Shown here: piece after piece, positions 1 through 6,951 of the stretch
Layout of the letters: every line of letters starts with the position of its first letter
How positions within the stretch are numbered: the first letter of the stretch is position 1
DNA from: Allomuricauda sp.
GTDB lineage: Bacteria; Bacteroidota; Bacteroidia; Flavobacteriales; Flavobacteriaceae
NCBI RefSeq assembly: GCF_028280385.1
Contig: NZ_JANQLX010000009.1
Location: 1 to 64,000, forward strand
Direction: 5' to 3'
Length of the DNA: 64,000 nt
The notes under the pieces: model-generated
Databases searched by the model: none
Seen by the model: only the letters and a program-made list of their open reading frames with translations
What the model was told of the DNA's origin: nothing
Made by a program: the position numbers and the translations under genes

Positions 1-98
1 AAAAACAAAATTCCTAACTTTAAAACAGCTCGATTTCTTACTTGAAAAATCCTATCGGATTTACCAAGCCGAAATCATAGCCGAGACCGTTGGTTGCA
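1..98 (+). repeat. attC-like site, right half (site 0)
   Basis: This is the 3' part of an attC-like recombination site; its left half lies before the window. It has the apical inverted repeat AAATCC-TATC-GGATTT (47-62), then CATAGCCGAGACC and the core GTTGGTTGCA (89-98). That core is exactly complementary to TGCAACCAAC at 870-879, which closes the same cassette. The CATAGCCGAGACCGTTG block recurs at the end of the site at 3754-3890. Confidence 0.75.
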
Positions 99-119
99 AT
101 TTGAAAACATGAGTCTGTA

Positions 120-845
120 ATGACAATCAGAAACTTATTCTACATATCAATATTATTTTCAGCAATCCGATTTGGATTTTGGCTGTTAATACCATATTTA
201 ATTACTGAATGCAATATTTCACCATTCAACCTCGGATTAATAGGCGGAACAGTTAATGTTTTCTTTTGGATTTTCATTCTTTGGTTAGTTTTCAAAGTTT
301 TTATGACAATTGAATTAAAAAGGTATATGAAACTTTTAATACCGCTCGTCGTTCTTGTTATGGCAATTACAAAACGCAATGACATCGGAAAACTAATTTG
401 GGAGAATCTTAAAGATGACGTAAAACCAGAAGAAGTTTTAGAGATTTCACCAGATGAATTCAATGCAACCCAGCCGAATAAAGTATATATCAGTTCAGAT
501 TATGAAAAGGAAACTATTGACCCTGCGATATATAAACCGACTGGAAAAGTGTATAGCATTTTTATTTACAATGAGACTGGAAATTCAATTATTGCCAATC
601 AAAAAATAACAATTAAACCCAACGAAAGTTTTGATTTTAAAATTCCTGACACAATGGGAATTGCTCTTAATAACGGGATTCAGTTTTTCTTTGGAGAAAC
701 AGAAGGGCTAGAAGTGATAGATAATAAAATTCAAGTTTCAGGATTAGGCGGAGAATGGCTCGATAAACTAAATGTACCCGAATCGACCGACTTTGCGTTT
801 TCAATTTTAAACCCTGGAGAAGGCGACCCAATTCCGGAAGAATAA
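120..845 (+). CDS. Cassette 1: hypothetical membrane protein
   Basis: I do not recognise the family. The 241-residue protein has three hydrophobic segments (roughly residues 5-28, 38-62 and 68-84), then a soluble C-terminal domain of about 150 residues rich in beta-type sequence. It looks like an inner-membrane anchor with one globular domain. The start ATG overlaps the stop of a three-codon ORF (MSL, 109-120) that begins 11 bases after the cassette core, so translation could be coupled. The gene is A+T-rich: 16 G+C in the 60 bases at 121-180, against 33 in the 60 bases at 15361-15420. It is the only gene between sites 0 and 1. Confidence 0.75.
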   Translation: MTIRNLFYISILFSAIRFGFWLLIPYLITECNISPFNLGLIGGTVNVFFWIFILWLVFKVFMTIELKRYMKLLIPLVVLVMAITKRNDIGKLIWENLKDDVKPEEVLEISPDEFNATQPNKVYISSDYEKETIDPAIYKPTGKVYSIFIYNETGNSIIANQKITIKPNESFDFKIPDTMGIALNNGIQFFFGETEGLEVIDNKIQVSGLGGEWLDKLNVPESTDFAFSILNPGEGDPIPEE

Positions 846-869
846 CGACTGCAAAATGAAAGTAAAAAC

Positions 870-958
870 TGCAACCAACAATGTATAGCGGTAATTCTAA
901 ACCGCATAACAATAACTTAAAATCCGTAACTGACGGTTACACGAGACCGTTGACAACA
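870..958 (+). repeat. attC-like site 1
   Basis: R''-like TGCAACCAAC (870-879) is the exact reverse complement of the start of cassette 1 (89-98). It is followed by AATGTATAGCGG, a loop region with its own small inverted repeats (GCGGT...ACCGC; CGTAAC...GTTAC), then ACGAGACC and the R'-like core GTTGACAACA (949-958) that opens cassette 2. Confidence 0.75.
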
Positions 959-960
959 AT

Positions 961-1578
961 ATGAAGAAAATAATTTTCATAATACTATTTGGACTTTGTT
1001 CATGTAAATCTGGATTAAATTCTTCCTCAAGAGCAGAGACCACTTCCCCTTCCCAAAAGTGTGTTGGAATCCAAGAAAGGGAACTTCTAAAAAAAGCTGT
1101 TGAAGCATTTGAAACAAAAATTCAAAACCGATATCCAGAGCTTTCTGTCGAATTGGCTTACTTTGAATTCGTATCAGACTGGAGCAATGAAAGATTACAA
1201 GTGGACTTTTTTAAAGATTCACTGGAATTGAAAATACGTAGTATGGATTTATGGACGGAATCCACTCGTTCGGATGAAAATATGGAACGTGAAAAACACT
1301 TATTCAACGTTGATTCAATGAATCCAGTACGAGTCAAATTGAACTCAGATTTTTCAACTTGTCTTGCCAATAAAATCGATTGGAGAATTGGCACCAGTAC
1401 TTTTCTAAGAATGAATTCGAAATATAGAATAAGTCCAAGGCACGCCAGAAAGAAACTATTTAGGACCAGTCAAAATGACTTGAAAAAATTTGAAAATAGA
1501 TTGACCATCGTTCTTGGTGTTTATTACCAAACCATGTTTAATATAAAAAATACTGTTGCCAACACGGCGTATAATTAA
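961..1578 (+). CDS. Cassette 2: hypothetical lipoprotein
   Basis: The 205-residue protein starts with a lipoprotein signal peptide: a hydrophobic stretch at residues 4-12 and lipobox LCSC, with Cys15 as the likely lipidated residue. It is therefore probably tethered to the envelope. The rest is charged and predicted helical, and I recognise no family. The ATG lies only 12 bases after the start of the cassette core at 949, leaving almost no leader. The reading frame runs into the following attC-like site, so the last five or so residues and the stop (1576-1578) are encoded by the site itself. Confidence 0.75.
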   Translation: MKKIIFIILFGLCSCKSGLNSSSRAETTSPSQKCVGIQERELLKKAVEAFETKIQNRYPELSVELAYFEFVSDWSNERLQVDFFKDSLELKIRSMDLWTESTRSDENMEREKHLFNVDSMNPVRVKLNSDFSTCLANKIDWRIGTSTFLRMNSKYRISPRHARKKLFRTSQNDLKKFENRLTIVLGVYYQTMFNIKNTVANTAYN

Positions 1579-1692
1579 TTGCGGTCGGAAATTCAACGAG
1601 AGAATTTCCTGCAATCAATTATCTTTAATCTCAAGCGGACATTTTCCGTTGGAAAAGCCCACAACTAATCATACACAAGACCGTTAGGGCAC
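1554..1692 (+). repeat. attC-like site 2
   Basis: R''-like TGTTGCCAAC (1554-1563) matches the complement of the cassette 2 start at 9 of 10 bases. A 16-base arm at 1567-1582 pairs with 1661-1676, with mismatches at stem positions 2, 7, 12 and 16. The site ends CATACACAAGACC plus core GTTAGGGCAC (1683-1692). At about 139 bp it is in the length range of long attC sites such as the Vibrio cholerae repeats. It overlaps the 3' end of the cassette 2 gene. Confidence 0.8.
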
Positions 1693-1700
1693 ATTAGAAT

Positions 1701-2567
1701 ATGACAGTATTAAAAACCTTATTTTGGAATACTTACAAAAAACCACTTGTTGAAGAAGTCTCTTTAATGACTAAAGAAACTGACTCCAATTTGATAATTC
1801 TAATTGAAAACACTTCTGACAACGATTATTTAATCGAAAATTTAGAAAAATATACAGGAGATAAATTCTTTCTTATAGAAAGTCTAGTATTTAATAAAGC
1901 AAAAATCTTTACATCTATAAATAATCTAAAAATAACAGAAAAGTTTGGACACGGAAGATATGGAATTTATGAACTTGCCATTTCTGGTTATAAAAACATC
2001 TTATTAGGCGTTGTTCATTTACCATCAAAACAAAATTGGGGAAGTACATTAGACCATTTTGGATTTTGTGTTGAACTAAAATCTGATATATTGAATACAG
2101 AATTAAATTCAGGAATTGAATCAACAATACTTTTAGGTGATTTTAATATGAATCCTTTTGAAAGTGGAATGGTAAATTCAGGGGCACTTCATAATACTAG
2201 TTCAAGGGAAATTGCATTAACTGGCTCAAGAAATTATCAAAACAAATCTTTCAAATATTTTTATAATCCAATGTGGAATTTTTTCGGTGAATTTTCGAAA
2301 GGTAAAGCTCAAGGAACTCACTACTATAATACTTATAGTCCAACAAACTATCATTGGAACTTATACGACCAAGTCTTGCTAAGACCTGAACTAATAGATT
2401 CTTTTGATGAAGAAAAATTAGATATTTTAACTACGGTTGGAGCAAAAAAATTAACTAAAACTATAAAAGGAATTACTAGAGTTGATAAAGACATATCCGA
2501 CCATCTACCAATAAAATTTGAATTATCATTAAAAAAAGAAATAAAAAATGAAGAATCTGTGGCCTAA
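1701..2567 (+). CDS. Cassette 3a: endonuclease/exonuclease/phosphatase-fold protein
   Basis: This 288-residue protein fits the EEP superfamily (DNase I, exonuclease III and inositol phosphatase-like metal-dependent phosphoesterases). Visible motifs in order: LFWNTYKK near residue 8 (the metal-binding Asn region), LIILIENTSDN with the catalytic-type Glu near 36, LLGDFNMNPFESG near 145-157 (the GDFN motif), and SDHLPIKFEL near 265 (the SDH motif). No signal peptide is seen, so it is probably cytoplasmic; the substrate (nucleic acid or phosphoester) cannot be read from the sequence. It overlaps the next gene by 20 bases and the two form one cassette. The start ATG is 9 bases after the cassette core. 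Confidence 0.85.
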   Translation: MTVLKTLFWNTYKKPLVEEVSLMTKETDSNLIILIENTSDNDYLIENLEKYTGDKFFLIESLVFNKAKIFTSINNLKITEKFGHGRYGIYELAISGYKNILLGVVHLPSKQNWGSTLDHFGFCVELKSDILNTELNSGIESTILLGDFNMNPFESGMVNSGALHNTSSREIALTGSRNYQNKSFKYFYNPMWNFFGEFSKGKAQGTHYYNTYSPTNYHWNLYDQVLLRPELIDSFDEEKLDILTTVGAKKLTKTIKGITRVDKDISDHLPIKFELSLKKEIKNEESVA

Positions 2568-2976
2568 AAAATTTGGAGAAAATCATATAACTACTCCAAA
2601 AGAATTATTAACAACTCAAGCAAATTATTTAACAGAAAGTACTTCAGGAAAATTACAAGGTGTAATCAGAACATCATCAATATCTCCAGACCAAATTTTT
2701 CATTCATTAGCAGATGATTTTGGAGAAAATTGCTTTTCACATTCCTTTACGGTTAATGCTCCGAGGTTGGACTATAAATTTTCCATACTTAGACTTGTTC
2801 ATCCCGTATTAAAAATTTACCCTTTTAAAGTCGTTTCAAGCCTTTCAGGAAAAGTCTATGATGGAGAAAACAATGAGCAGCTAGAAGCAATTCTTAGTTC
2901 TATTTTTAGTGAAAAGGAAGTTATTGATGCTTTAGACTCATTAGCATCTCAAAGTACAGAATCAAACGTGCCCTAA
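2548..2976 (+). CDS. Cassette 3b: hypothetical partner of the EEP protein
   Basis: The 142-residue protein has no signal peptide or membrane segment and I do not recognise it. It begins 20 bases inside the upstream EEP gene, in another frame, which suggests translational coupling and a joint role. Its stop codon TAA (2974-2976) is built from the R''-like element GTGCCCTAAC of the attC-like site, so the gene ends exactly where the cassette ends. It could be a regulatory, inhibitory or immunity-like partner of the enzyme; this is inference from gene order alone. Confidence 0.7.
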   Translation: MKNLWPKKFGENHITTPKELLTTQANYLTESTSGKLQGVIRTSSISPDQIFHSLADDFGENCFSHSFTVNAPRLDYKFSILRLVHPVLKIYPFKVVSSLSGKVYDGENNEQLEAILSSIFSEKEVIDALDSLASQSTESNVP

Positions 2977-3104
2977 CACCGTGTATAATTAATGGCTAGT
3001 TCGAGCTTGCTTACGAAAATCCTCGCGGATTTTCTATCTGGTTTTATTTGCTAGGTTAGGTGCTTTAAATACGCCACTAATCATACACAAACACGTTGTA
3101 AGCA
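2968..3104 (+). repeat. attC-like site 3
   Basis: R''-like GTGCCCTAAC (2968-2977) is the exact reverse complement of the cassette 3 start GTTAGGGCAC (1683-1692). Stem arms 2981-2996 and 3073-3088 pair over 16 bases except positions 7 and 12, where A faces C. The apical hairpin is GAAAATCC-TCGC-GGATTTTC (3015-3034). The site ends CATACACAAACAC plus core GTTGTAAGCA (3095-3104). Confidence 0.85.
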
Positions 3105-3119
3105 ATTTGACCAATCAAA

Positions 3120-3749
3120 ATGGAAAACCAAGAAATAACAGAAATACAACCGAATATAATCATTGGAGAAGATTATAATGGTTGGATTAATCTGTCTGCT
3201 TGGAAAGGGTTCGAAAGTCGAAACGGATTTTATGGCTCAAAAGATTCTGACAAGAAATCAGATGGATCAATTAAAGCACATATAATTGGAGAATCGGTTG
3301 ACTATGTTCACGTCTTATCGCAATCTCAATTCAATGCGATTAAATTCTTAAAAGAAAACTCTGAAAAGGTTCGTGACTCTTTATTAAATGGACTTTTAAA
3401 AGATTATCCAAATGCTAAAGACATTTACGAGGATTTAATGCCTGAAATAAACACAACAGCTGACTATAAAGACAATCTTGGAGTTGCGTTTATTCACGTA
3501 ATGGATAGCGACAAAGATAATCACGCATACGTTGGATTCGAATTAGGCTGTTCTTGGGACGATGAACACGGAGTTGGAGTTATGATGCATAAAGACCGAG
3601 TTGTGAATATTGGACTTGCGGAGGAATCTTTTAACCATTGGAATTGTTACCACGATAATGGAACAGCTGAATATGAACAAATGAAATGGGAAAAGACGAA
3701 TAAATTAATAAAGGAACACCAAAAAAAGTGGTGGGAATTTTGGAAATAA
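3120..3749 (+). CDS. Cassette 4: DUF6985-like hypothetical protein
   Basis: The 209-residue soluble protein lacks a signal peptide. The middle and C-terminal part (LGVAFIHV... VGFELGCSWDDEHGVGVMMH ... VVNIGLAEESF, about residues 120-175) resembles uncharacterised proteins I associate with DUF6985. That assignment is from memory of the pattern and is moderate at best. The tail is basic and tryptophan-rich (KKWWEFWK). It is the sole gene of its cassette, in the standard orientation, starting 25 bases after the core. Function unknown. Confidence 0.75.
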   Translation: MENQEITEIQPNIIIGEDYNGWINLSAWKGFESRNGFYGSKDSDKKSDGSIKAHIIGESVDYVHVLSQSQFNAIKFLKENSEKVRDSLLNGLLKDYPNAKDIYEDLMPEINTTADYKDNLGVAFIHVMDSDKDNHAYVGFELGCSWDDEHGVGVMMHKDRVVNIGLAEESFNHWNCYHDNGTAEYEQMKWEKTNKLIKEHQKKWWEFWK

Positions 3750-3753
3750 AAAC

Positions 3754-3890
3754 TGCTTACAACAATGGCTATAAGTAATTGCTTGTTCTTGTCTACTTCT
3801 GAAAATCCTCGTGGATTTTCAGTTTGGAGTGTACTTGCAAAGTTAAGTGCTAACCCACGCAACTACTCATAGCCGAGACCGTTGCCCACA
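3754..3890 (+). repeat. attC-like site 4
   Basis: R''-like TGCTTACAAC (3754-3763) is the exact reverse complement of the cassette 4 start GTTGTAAGCA (3095-3104). Arms 3767-3782 and 3859-3874 pair over 16 bases except positions 7 and 12 (A opposite C), the same positions as in site 3. The apical hairpin CTGAAAATCC-TCGT-GGATTTTCAG (3799-3822) is perfect. It ends CATAGCCGAGACC plus core GTTGCCCACA (3881-3890). Confidence 0.85.
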
Positions 3891-3893
3891 ACC

Positions 3894-4571
3894 ATGAAAA
3901 AGCTATTTATGAAACAAACTTTATTGATTTTAGTATTGACTTTTACAGTCCAATTTTATGCTCAAACCAATGGAAAAACTTATTATAAAGATGTTGTTGA
4001 CAACTGTGTCGAGGATCTAAACAAACAGATTAACCAAGCTTGGGCGGACAAGGAAAATGAAAAGGCGAAAAAACTCTTTAAACAACTGATAAACGACTGT
4101 ATCAAAGGAAAGTACTTGTCAAATTATGATTTTAAAACCATAAAAAACGACATAATCAGTACTGACAAAATTGAAAAACCGATTCTGTTATTGACTTCAG
4201 CAACTTGGTGCGCACCGTGTTGGGGCGAAATTCCTACTTTAAATAAATTAGCTAAAAAGTATGACGACGAATTGGAATTGATTGTTCTATTCTGGAACAA
4301 GAAAAAGGACTTAAAAAAAATGGCTGGTAAATATGACAAGCGAATTCATTTAATTCCGTCTCAAAACGAACCAACTGACAAATCTTCAATTATGATTAGC
4401 GGGTTTAATCATAAGTTGGACTATCCTGCAGCATATTTAATAGACAAAGACAAGAAAATTATTGATTTAACTCGTGGTGCTGCTTTCCCATCGGATAAAA
4501 TGACTTGGGAAGAGGTGAATAAAATCAACGAAAAAAAGTTGACTGAATTTATGAGTCCGTTAATAAAATAA
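3894..4571 (+). CDS. Cassette 5: secreted thioredoxin-like protein
   Basis: About 225 residues: a signal peptide ending near FYAQ (residue 24), a helical region of about 75 residues, then a thioredoxin/TlpA-type domain with the redox motif WCAPC after SAT, followed by GEIPTLNKLAKKY. The motif ...YPAAYLIDKDKKII further on holds the cis-Pro region usual for this fold. It probably acts in the periplasm as a thiol-disulfide oxidoreductase. I chose the ATG at 3894 because the upstream in-frame TTG (3882) lies within the attC core and would add four residues before the signal peptide. The cassette lacks a proper closing R''. Confidence 0.88.
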   Translation: MKKLFMKQTLLILVLTFTVQFYAQTNGKTYYKDVVDNCVEDLNKQINQAWADKENEKAKKLFKQLINDCIKGKYLSNYDFKTIKNDIISTDKIEKPILLLTSATWCAPCWGEIPTLNKLAKKYDDELELIVLFWNKKKDLKKMAGKYDKRIHLIPSQNEPTDKSSIMISGFNHKLDYPAAYLIDKDKKIIDLTRGAAFPSDKMTWEEVNKINEKKLTEFMSPLIK

Positions 4572-4613
4572 CCGTGATCAATAATAGATTCTAGCGGAGA
4601 CCGTTGGCAACAA
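4572..4613 (+). repeat. Truncated attC-like site 5 (right arm only)
   Basis: Only about 40 bases separate the thioredoxin gene from cassette 6. They contain TCTAGCGGAGACC and the core GTTGGCAACA (4604-4613), but no complement of the cassette 5 start (expected TGTGGGCAAC) and no long stem. The left arm appears to have been lost, which would prevent folding and lock cassette 5 to cassette 6. Confidence 0.65.
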
Positions 4614-4621
4614 GCTGAAAA

Positions 4622-5365
4622 ATGAACCGAACAATTATAGTATTACTTCTTTTAAGTCAAATTTCGTTTGCTCAAACGGTGGACAGAATTAAGCGGACCT
4701 TTCCAAGAAATGAAGAACTGAAAACGCAAAATTTAGTGTCTGAATACTATCAATTTGATTTTTCGAAAATTTGGACATTGACTGAAAACAACAATGTTCT
4801 TGGAATAATTGGAAAAGAGCACCAAAGACTAAAAATCAAGTTGACTTCGGTAGAGAAAGATCCCAACAATCCAAATAAATATTTTGTAACTGGAAAATCT
4901 TGTGTTAAAGGGACAATTTGTGATTTTTCTGGAACCATAAATCTGAGCCAAATAAAAGAAGTTAAGAAACTACATTTTGGAGTTGACGATGAATATGCGG
5001 ACAAAGGAATAAAATCACAGGGGGTTTTAATTGCAGATTACGAATTCAAAGAAAACCCGGAACAGAAACATAGTGGGATTTTTAAAGGCAAATTACATTC
5101 TAAGTGGTACTTGAATTCCAAAAATCAAATTGAATATGACGACATTGAATTCATGTCAGACGGTTATTTAAACAATGCCTTTGTTGGCCTTTGGAAAAGC
5201 TATTTGTCTGGAAAAGAAAAGATATGCAATTGGGCGGACTACAGAGTTCCAAATTCAAACAGGGATTTTGATATTGGAGCTGGGGAATTTTCACCAAGCA
5301 AAAAATATTTCGACAGAGGTTGGGCTGAATATAAACCATTAGAAAAAGATCATTGGTGGAAATAA
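4622..5365 (+). CDS. Cassette 6: hypothetical secreted protein
   Basis: The 247-residue protein begins with a clear signal peptide (hydrophobic residues 4-13, cleavage likely after SFAQ, residue 18), so it is exported. The mature part has several Lys- and Tyr-rich strands and a pair of cysteines close together (KSCVKGTICDF) that could form a disulfide. No family recognised. It is the only gene in its cassette, with no room for its own promoter. It neighbours a secreted thioredoxin in a cassette that has lost its boundary; whether they act together is unknown. Confidence 0.75.
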   Translation: MNRTIIVLLLLSQISFAQTVDRIKRTFPRNEELKTQNLVSEYYQFDFSKIWTLTENNNVLGIIGKEHQRLKIKLTSVEKDPNNPNKYFVTGKSCVKGTICDFSGTINLSQIKEVKKLHFGVDDEYADKGIKSQGVLIADYEFKENPEQKHSGIFKGKLHSKWYLNSKNQIEYDDIEFMSDGYLNNAFVGLWKSYLSGKEKICNWADYRVPNSNRDFDIGAGEFSPSKKYFDRGWAEYKPLEKDHWWK

Positions 5366-5371
5366 AAAGTC

Positions 5372-5511
5372 AGTTGCCAACATTGTATAAAAATAATAGC
5401 GGATTAATCCCCAAAACGAAAGTATGTATATACGATAAAGGTATGTGTGCAATGGAAAAAAATTGATGCATTTCAATCCGCTACTATGCTTATACAAAAC
5501 CGTTAACCTAC
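5372..5511 (+). repeat. attC-like site 6
   Basis: R''-like AGTTGCCAAC (5372-5381) matches the complement of the cassette 6 start GTTGGCAACA at 9 of 10 bases. A 24-base arm at 5383-5406 pairs with 5474-5497 except positions 9, 10, 14 and 24; two of the mismatches are A opposite C spaced five bases apart, as in sites 3 and 4. It ends TTATACAAAACC plus core GTTAACCTAC (5502-5511). Confidence 0.8.
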
Positions 5512-5520
5512 ATTTTTAAT

Positions 5521-6063
5521 ATGACAAAAAATCATGAGGACCTAGAACGCGACTTAAAGTCTATTTTGCAATCCGGTCCCCTATCCAGCATAAATTTCTA
5601 CCAGGTCAATGACAATTTTTTCGAACTAAACGATGAAGGATATTGGGTAATTGATGCCGGAATCGAACTGACTTTTCCAGGCGGAGTGGTCTCCGCTGCC
5701 CTAAGTACGGAGTTGGAGTCTTTTGTAATAGAAAATAAATCGGTCACCCAGATTTATACCAATGACAATTTTCATCTCTTGGAGAACGATAATATCTTGG
5801 GACTCAGAAAATACCTTGGACTTCACATAGTTGACGTCAAATTTGAAAGCTTGGAATTTGAATATATCGTGGACTATACCATGCGAACGGAAAAAGAAAA
5901 ACGATTTGTTCAGATGATTTTGGAATTCCAAAACAAATCGATCATTCAAATAGCCTTTGTGGACTACTCTTTAAAAGAGGGAATGGCACCTTCGGATTTT
6001 TCGTTTGACTTACAGACTGATCTACTGGTGTCCACGAAAAAAATAATGGAAATAAAAGCGTAG
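5521..6063 (+). CDS. Cassette 7: hypothetical cytoplasmic protein
   Basis: The 180-residue protein is acidic, with no signal peptide and no membrane segment. It alternates short helices and strands (for example FPGGVVSAALSTELESFVI and LGLHIVDVKFESLEFEYIV), and I recognise no family. The ATG lies 10 bases after the cassette core. The stop is next to a weaker R''-like element. Its base composition is less A+T-rich than cassettes 1-4, so it may have been acquired separately. Confidence 0.72.
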   Translation: MTKNHEDLERDLKSILQSGPLSSINFYQVNDNFFELNDEGYWVIDAGIELTFPGGVVSAALSTELESFVIENKSVTQIYTNDNFHLLENDNILGLRKYLGLHIVDVKFESLEFEYIVDYTMRTEKEKRFVQMILEFQNKSIIQIAFVDYSLKEGMAPSDFSFDLQTDLLVSTKKIMEIKA

Positions 6064-6131
6064 CACCGAACAATGGCCAGAATTGATTCCAACACTAACA
6101 GTAGGGACAAAATCCGAGACCGTTATAATAC
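6060..6131 (+). repeat. Degenerate attC-like site 7
   Basis: A short (about 72 bp) site. It begins GTAGCACCGAACAATGGCC, which only loosely complements the cassette 7 start GTTAACCTAC, and ends AAATCCGAGACC plus core GTTATAATAC (6122-6131). The right end is canonical for this array; the left end and stem are reduced. Confidence 0.55.
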
Positions 6132-6149
6132 AACTAAACAACCTTTAAA

Positions 6150-6611
6150 ATGAAAAAATTAAATCTGGCAATTATCTTCTTAACCATATCATTATTTAAG
6201 ATATCAGCCCAAGAGGGTTGTTTAACTACTGATAACCTGAAAGCATTGGACGCTTCATGGGAAAAGGCCTTGTTGGAAGTGAATCTTGATTTCATCAGAA
6301 AAAATGTATCGGATAATTTTATTTGGGTCCATAATCATGCTGGTCAAATAGATAGCAAAGCATCGCTCTTGCAATCCGGCCAAAAATTGGTGGATAACAA
6401 CACCAGAAATGCCAAGTCAAGAATTCAAAAAGACGTCAACGTAATCATTTCGGGAAACACCGGGATAGTAACTGGATTTACGGAAGTTGTCCGAATCAAT
6501 GGAACAACCCGTACAACGTATAATTTTATGAGGACCTATGCCGAAATAGATGGGAAATGTACCTTGCTTGCCAACCATACCATGGCAATTCCGGAAAAAG
6601 ATGATGATTGA
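6150..6611 (+). CDS. Secreted NTF2-like (DUF4440/SnoaL-type) protein
   Basis: The 153-residue protein has a signal peptide (about residues 1-20, ending ISAQ) followed by an NTF2-like fold. Helix ALDASWEKALLEVNLDFIRKN is followed by NFIWVHNHAGQIDSKASLLQ, then strands with GNTGIVTGFTEVVRINGTTR, ending in LLANHTMAIP. This is the cone-shaped fold of DUF4440/SnoaL proteins, which bind or turn over small molecules; no substrate can be named. It lies 18 bases after the core at 6122-6131, so it starts a cassette. The boundary after it is not a recognisable attC site. Confidence 0.82.
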   Translation: MKKLNLAIIFLTISLFKISAQEGCLTTDNLKALDASWEKALLEVNLDFIRKNVSDNFIWVHNHAGQIDSKASLLQSGQKLVDNNTRNAKSRIQKDVNVIISGNTGIVTGFTEVVRINGTTRTTYNFMRTYAEIDGKCTLLANHTMAIPEKDDD

Positions 6612-6696
6612 ACTAAAACGACACCCCAATAATGACCCCAAGTAATTACTTAACAACCAAACAGAATGGGGACCATAGCCAACAAGCCATAATTCA

Positions 6697-6951
6697 ATGC
6701 GAATGAGAAAATTTTGGGGAATACTATTATTGATTATCGGAATTCTATTGGTTTTTATAGCCATAGGAAGATTGACATCCCTCATTTCAAGTGTCTTGGA
6801 ATTGGCCAAAATTTTTGATTCAGATAGTAGTGGACATCAAAAAGGGCAAATAATTGGAAGATTCCTTTATTGGGTGATTCATTTCGCAATTCTTTACTTT
6901 TCCTTTAAATACGGTTCAAGAATGATCACCAAGAAAAAAATGACCTCTTGA
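6697..6951 (+). CDS. Small two-helix membrane protein
   Basis: The 84-residue protein has two predicted membrane helices (about residues 6-24 and 56-73) joined by a polar loop with a DSDSSGHQKG stretch, and a Lys-rich end. No family recognised. Its stop TGA (6949-6951) overlaps the TTG start proposed for the next membrane protein (6948), so the two are probably translationally coupled and may form a complex. The stretch before it (6612-6696) holds a perfect 12-base palindrome, AAGTAATTACTT (6640-6651), but no clear attC site. Confidence 0.72.
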   Translation: MRMRKFWGILLLIIGILLVFIAIGRLTSLISSVLELAKIFDSDSSGHQKGQIIGRFLYWVIHFAILYFSFKYGSRMITKKKMTS

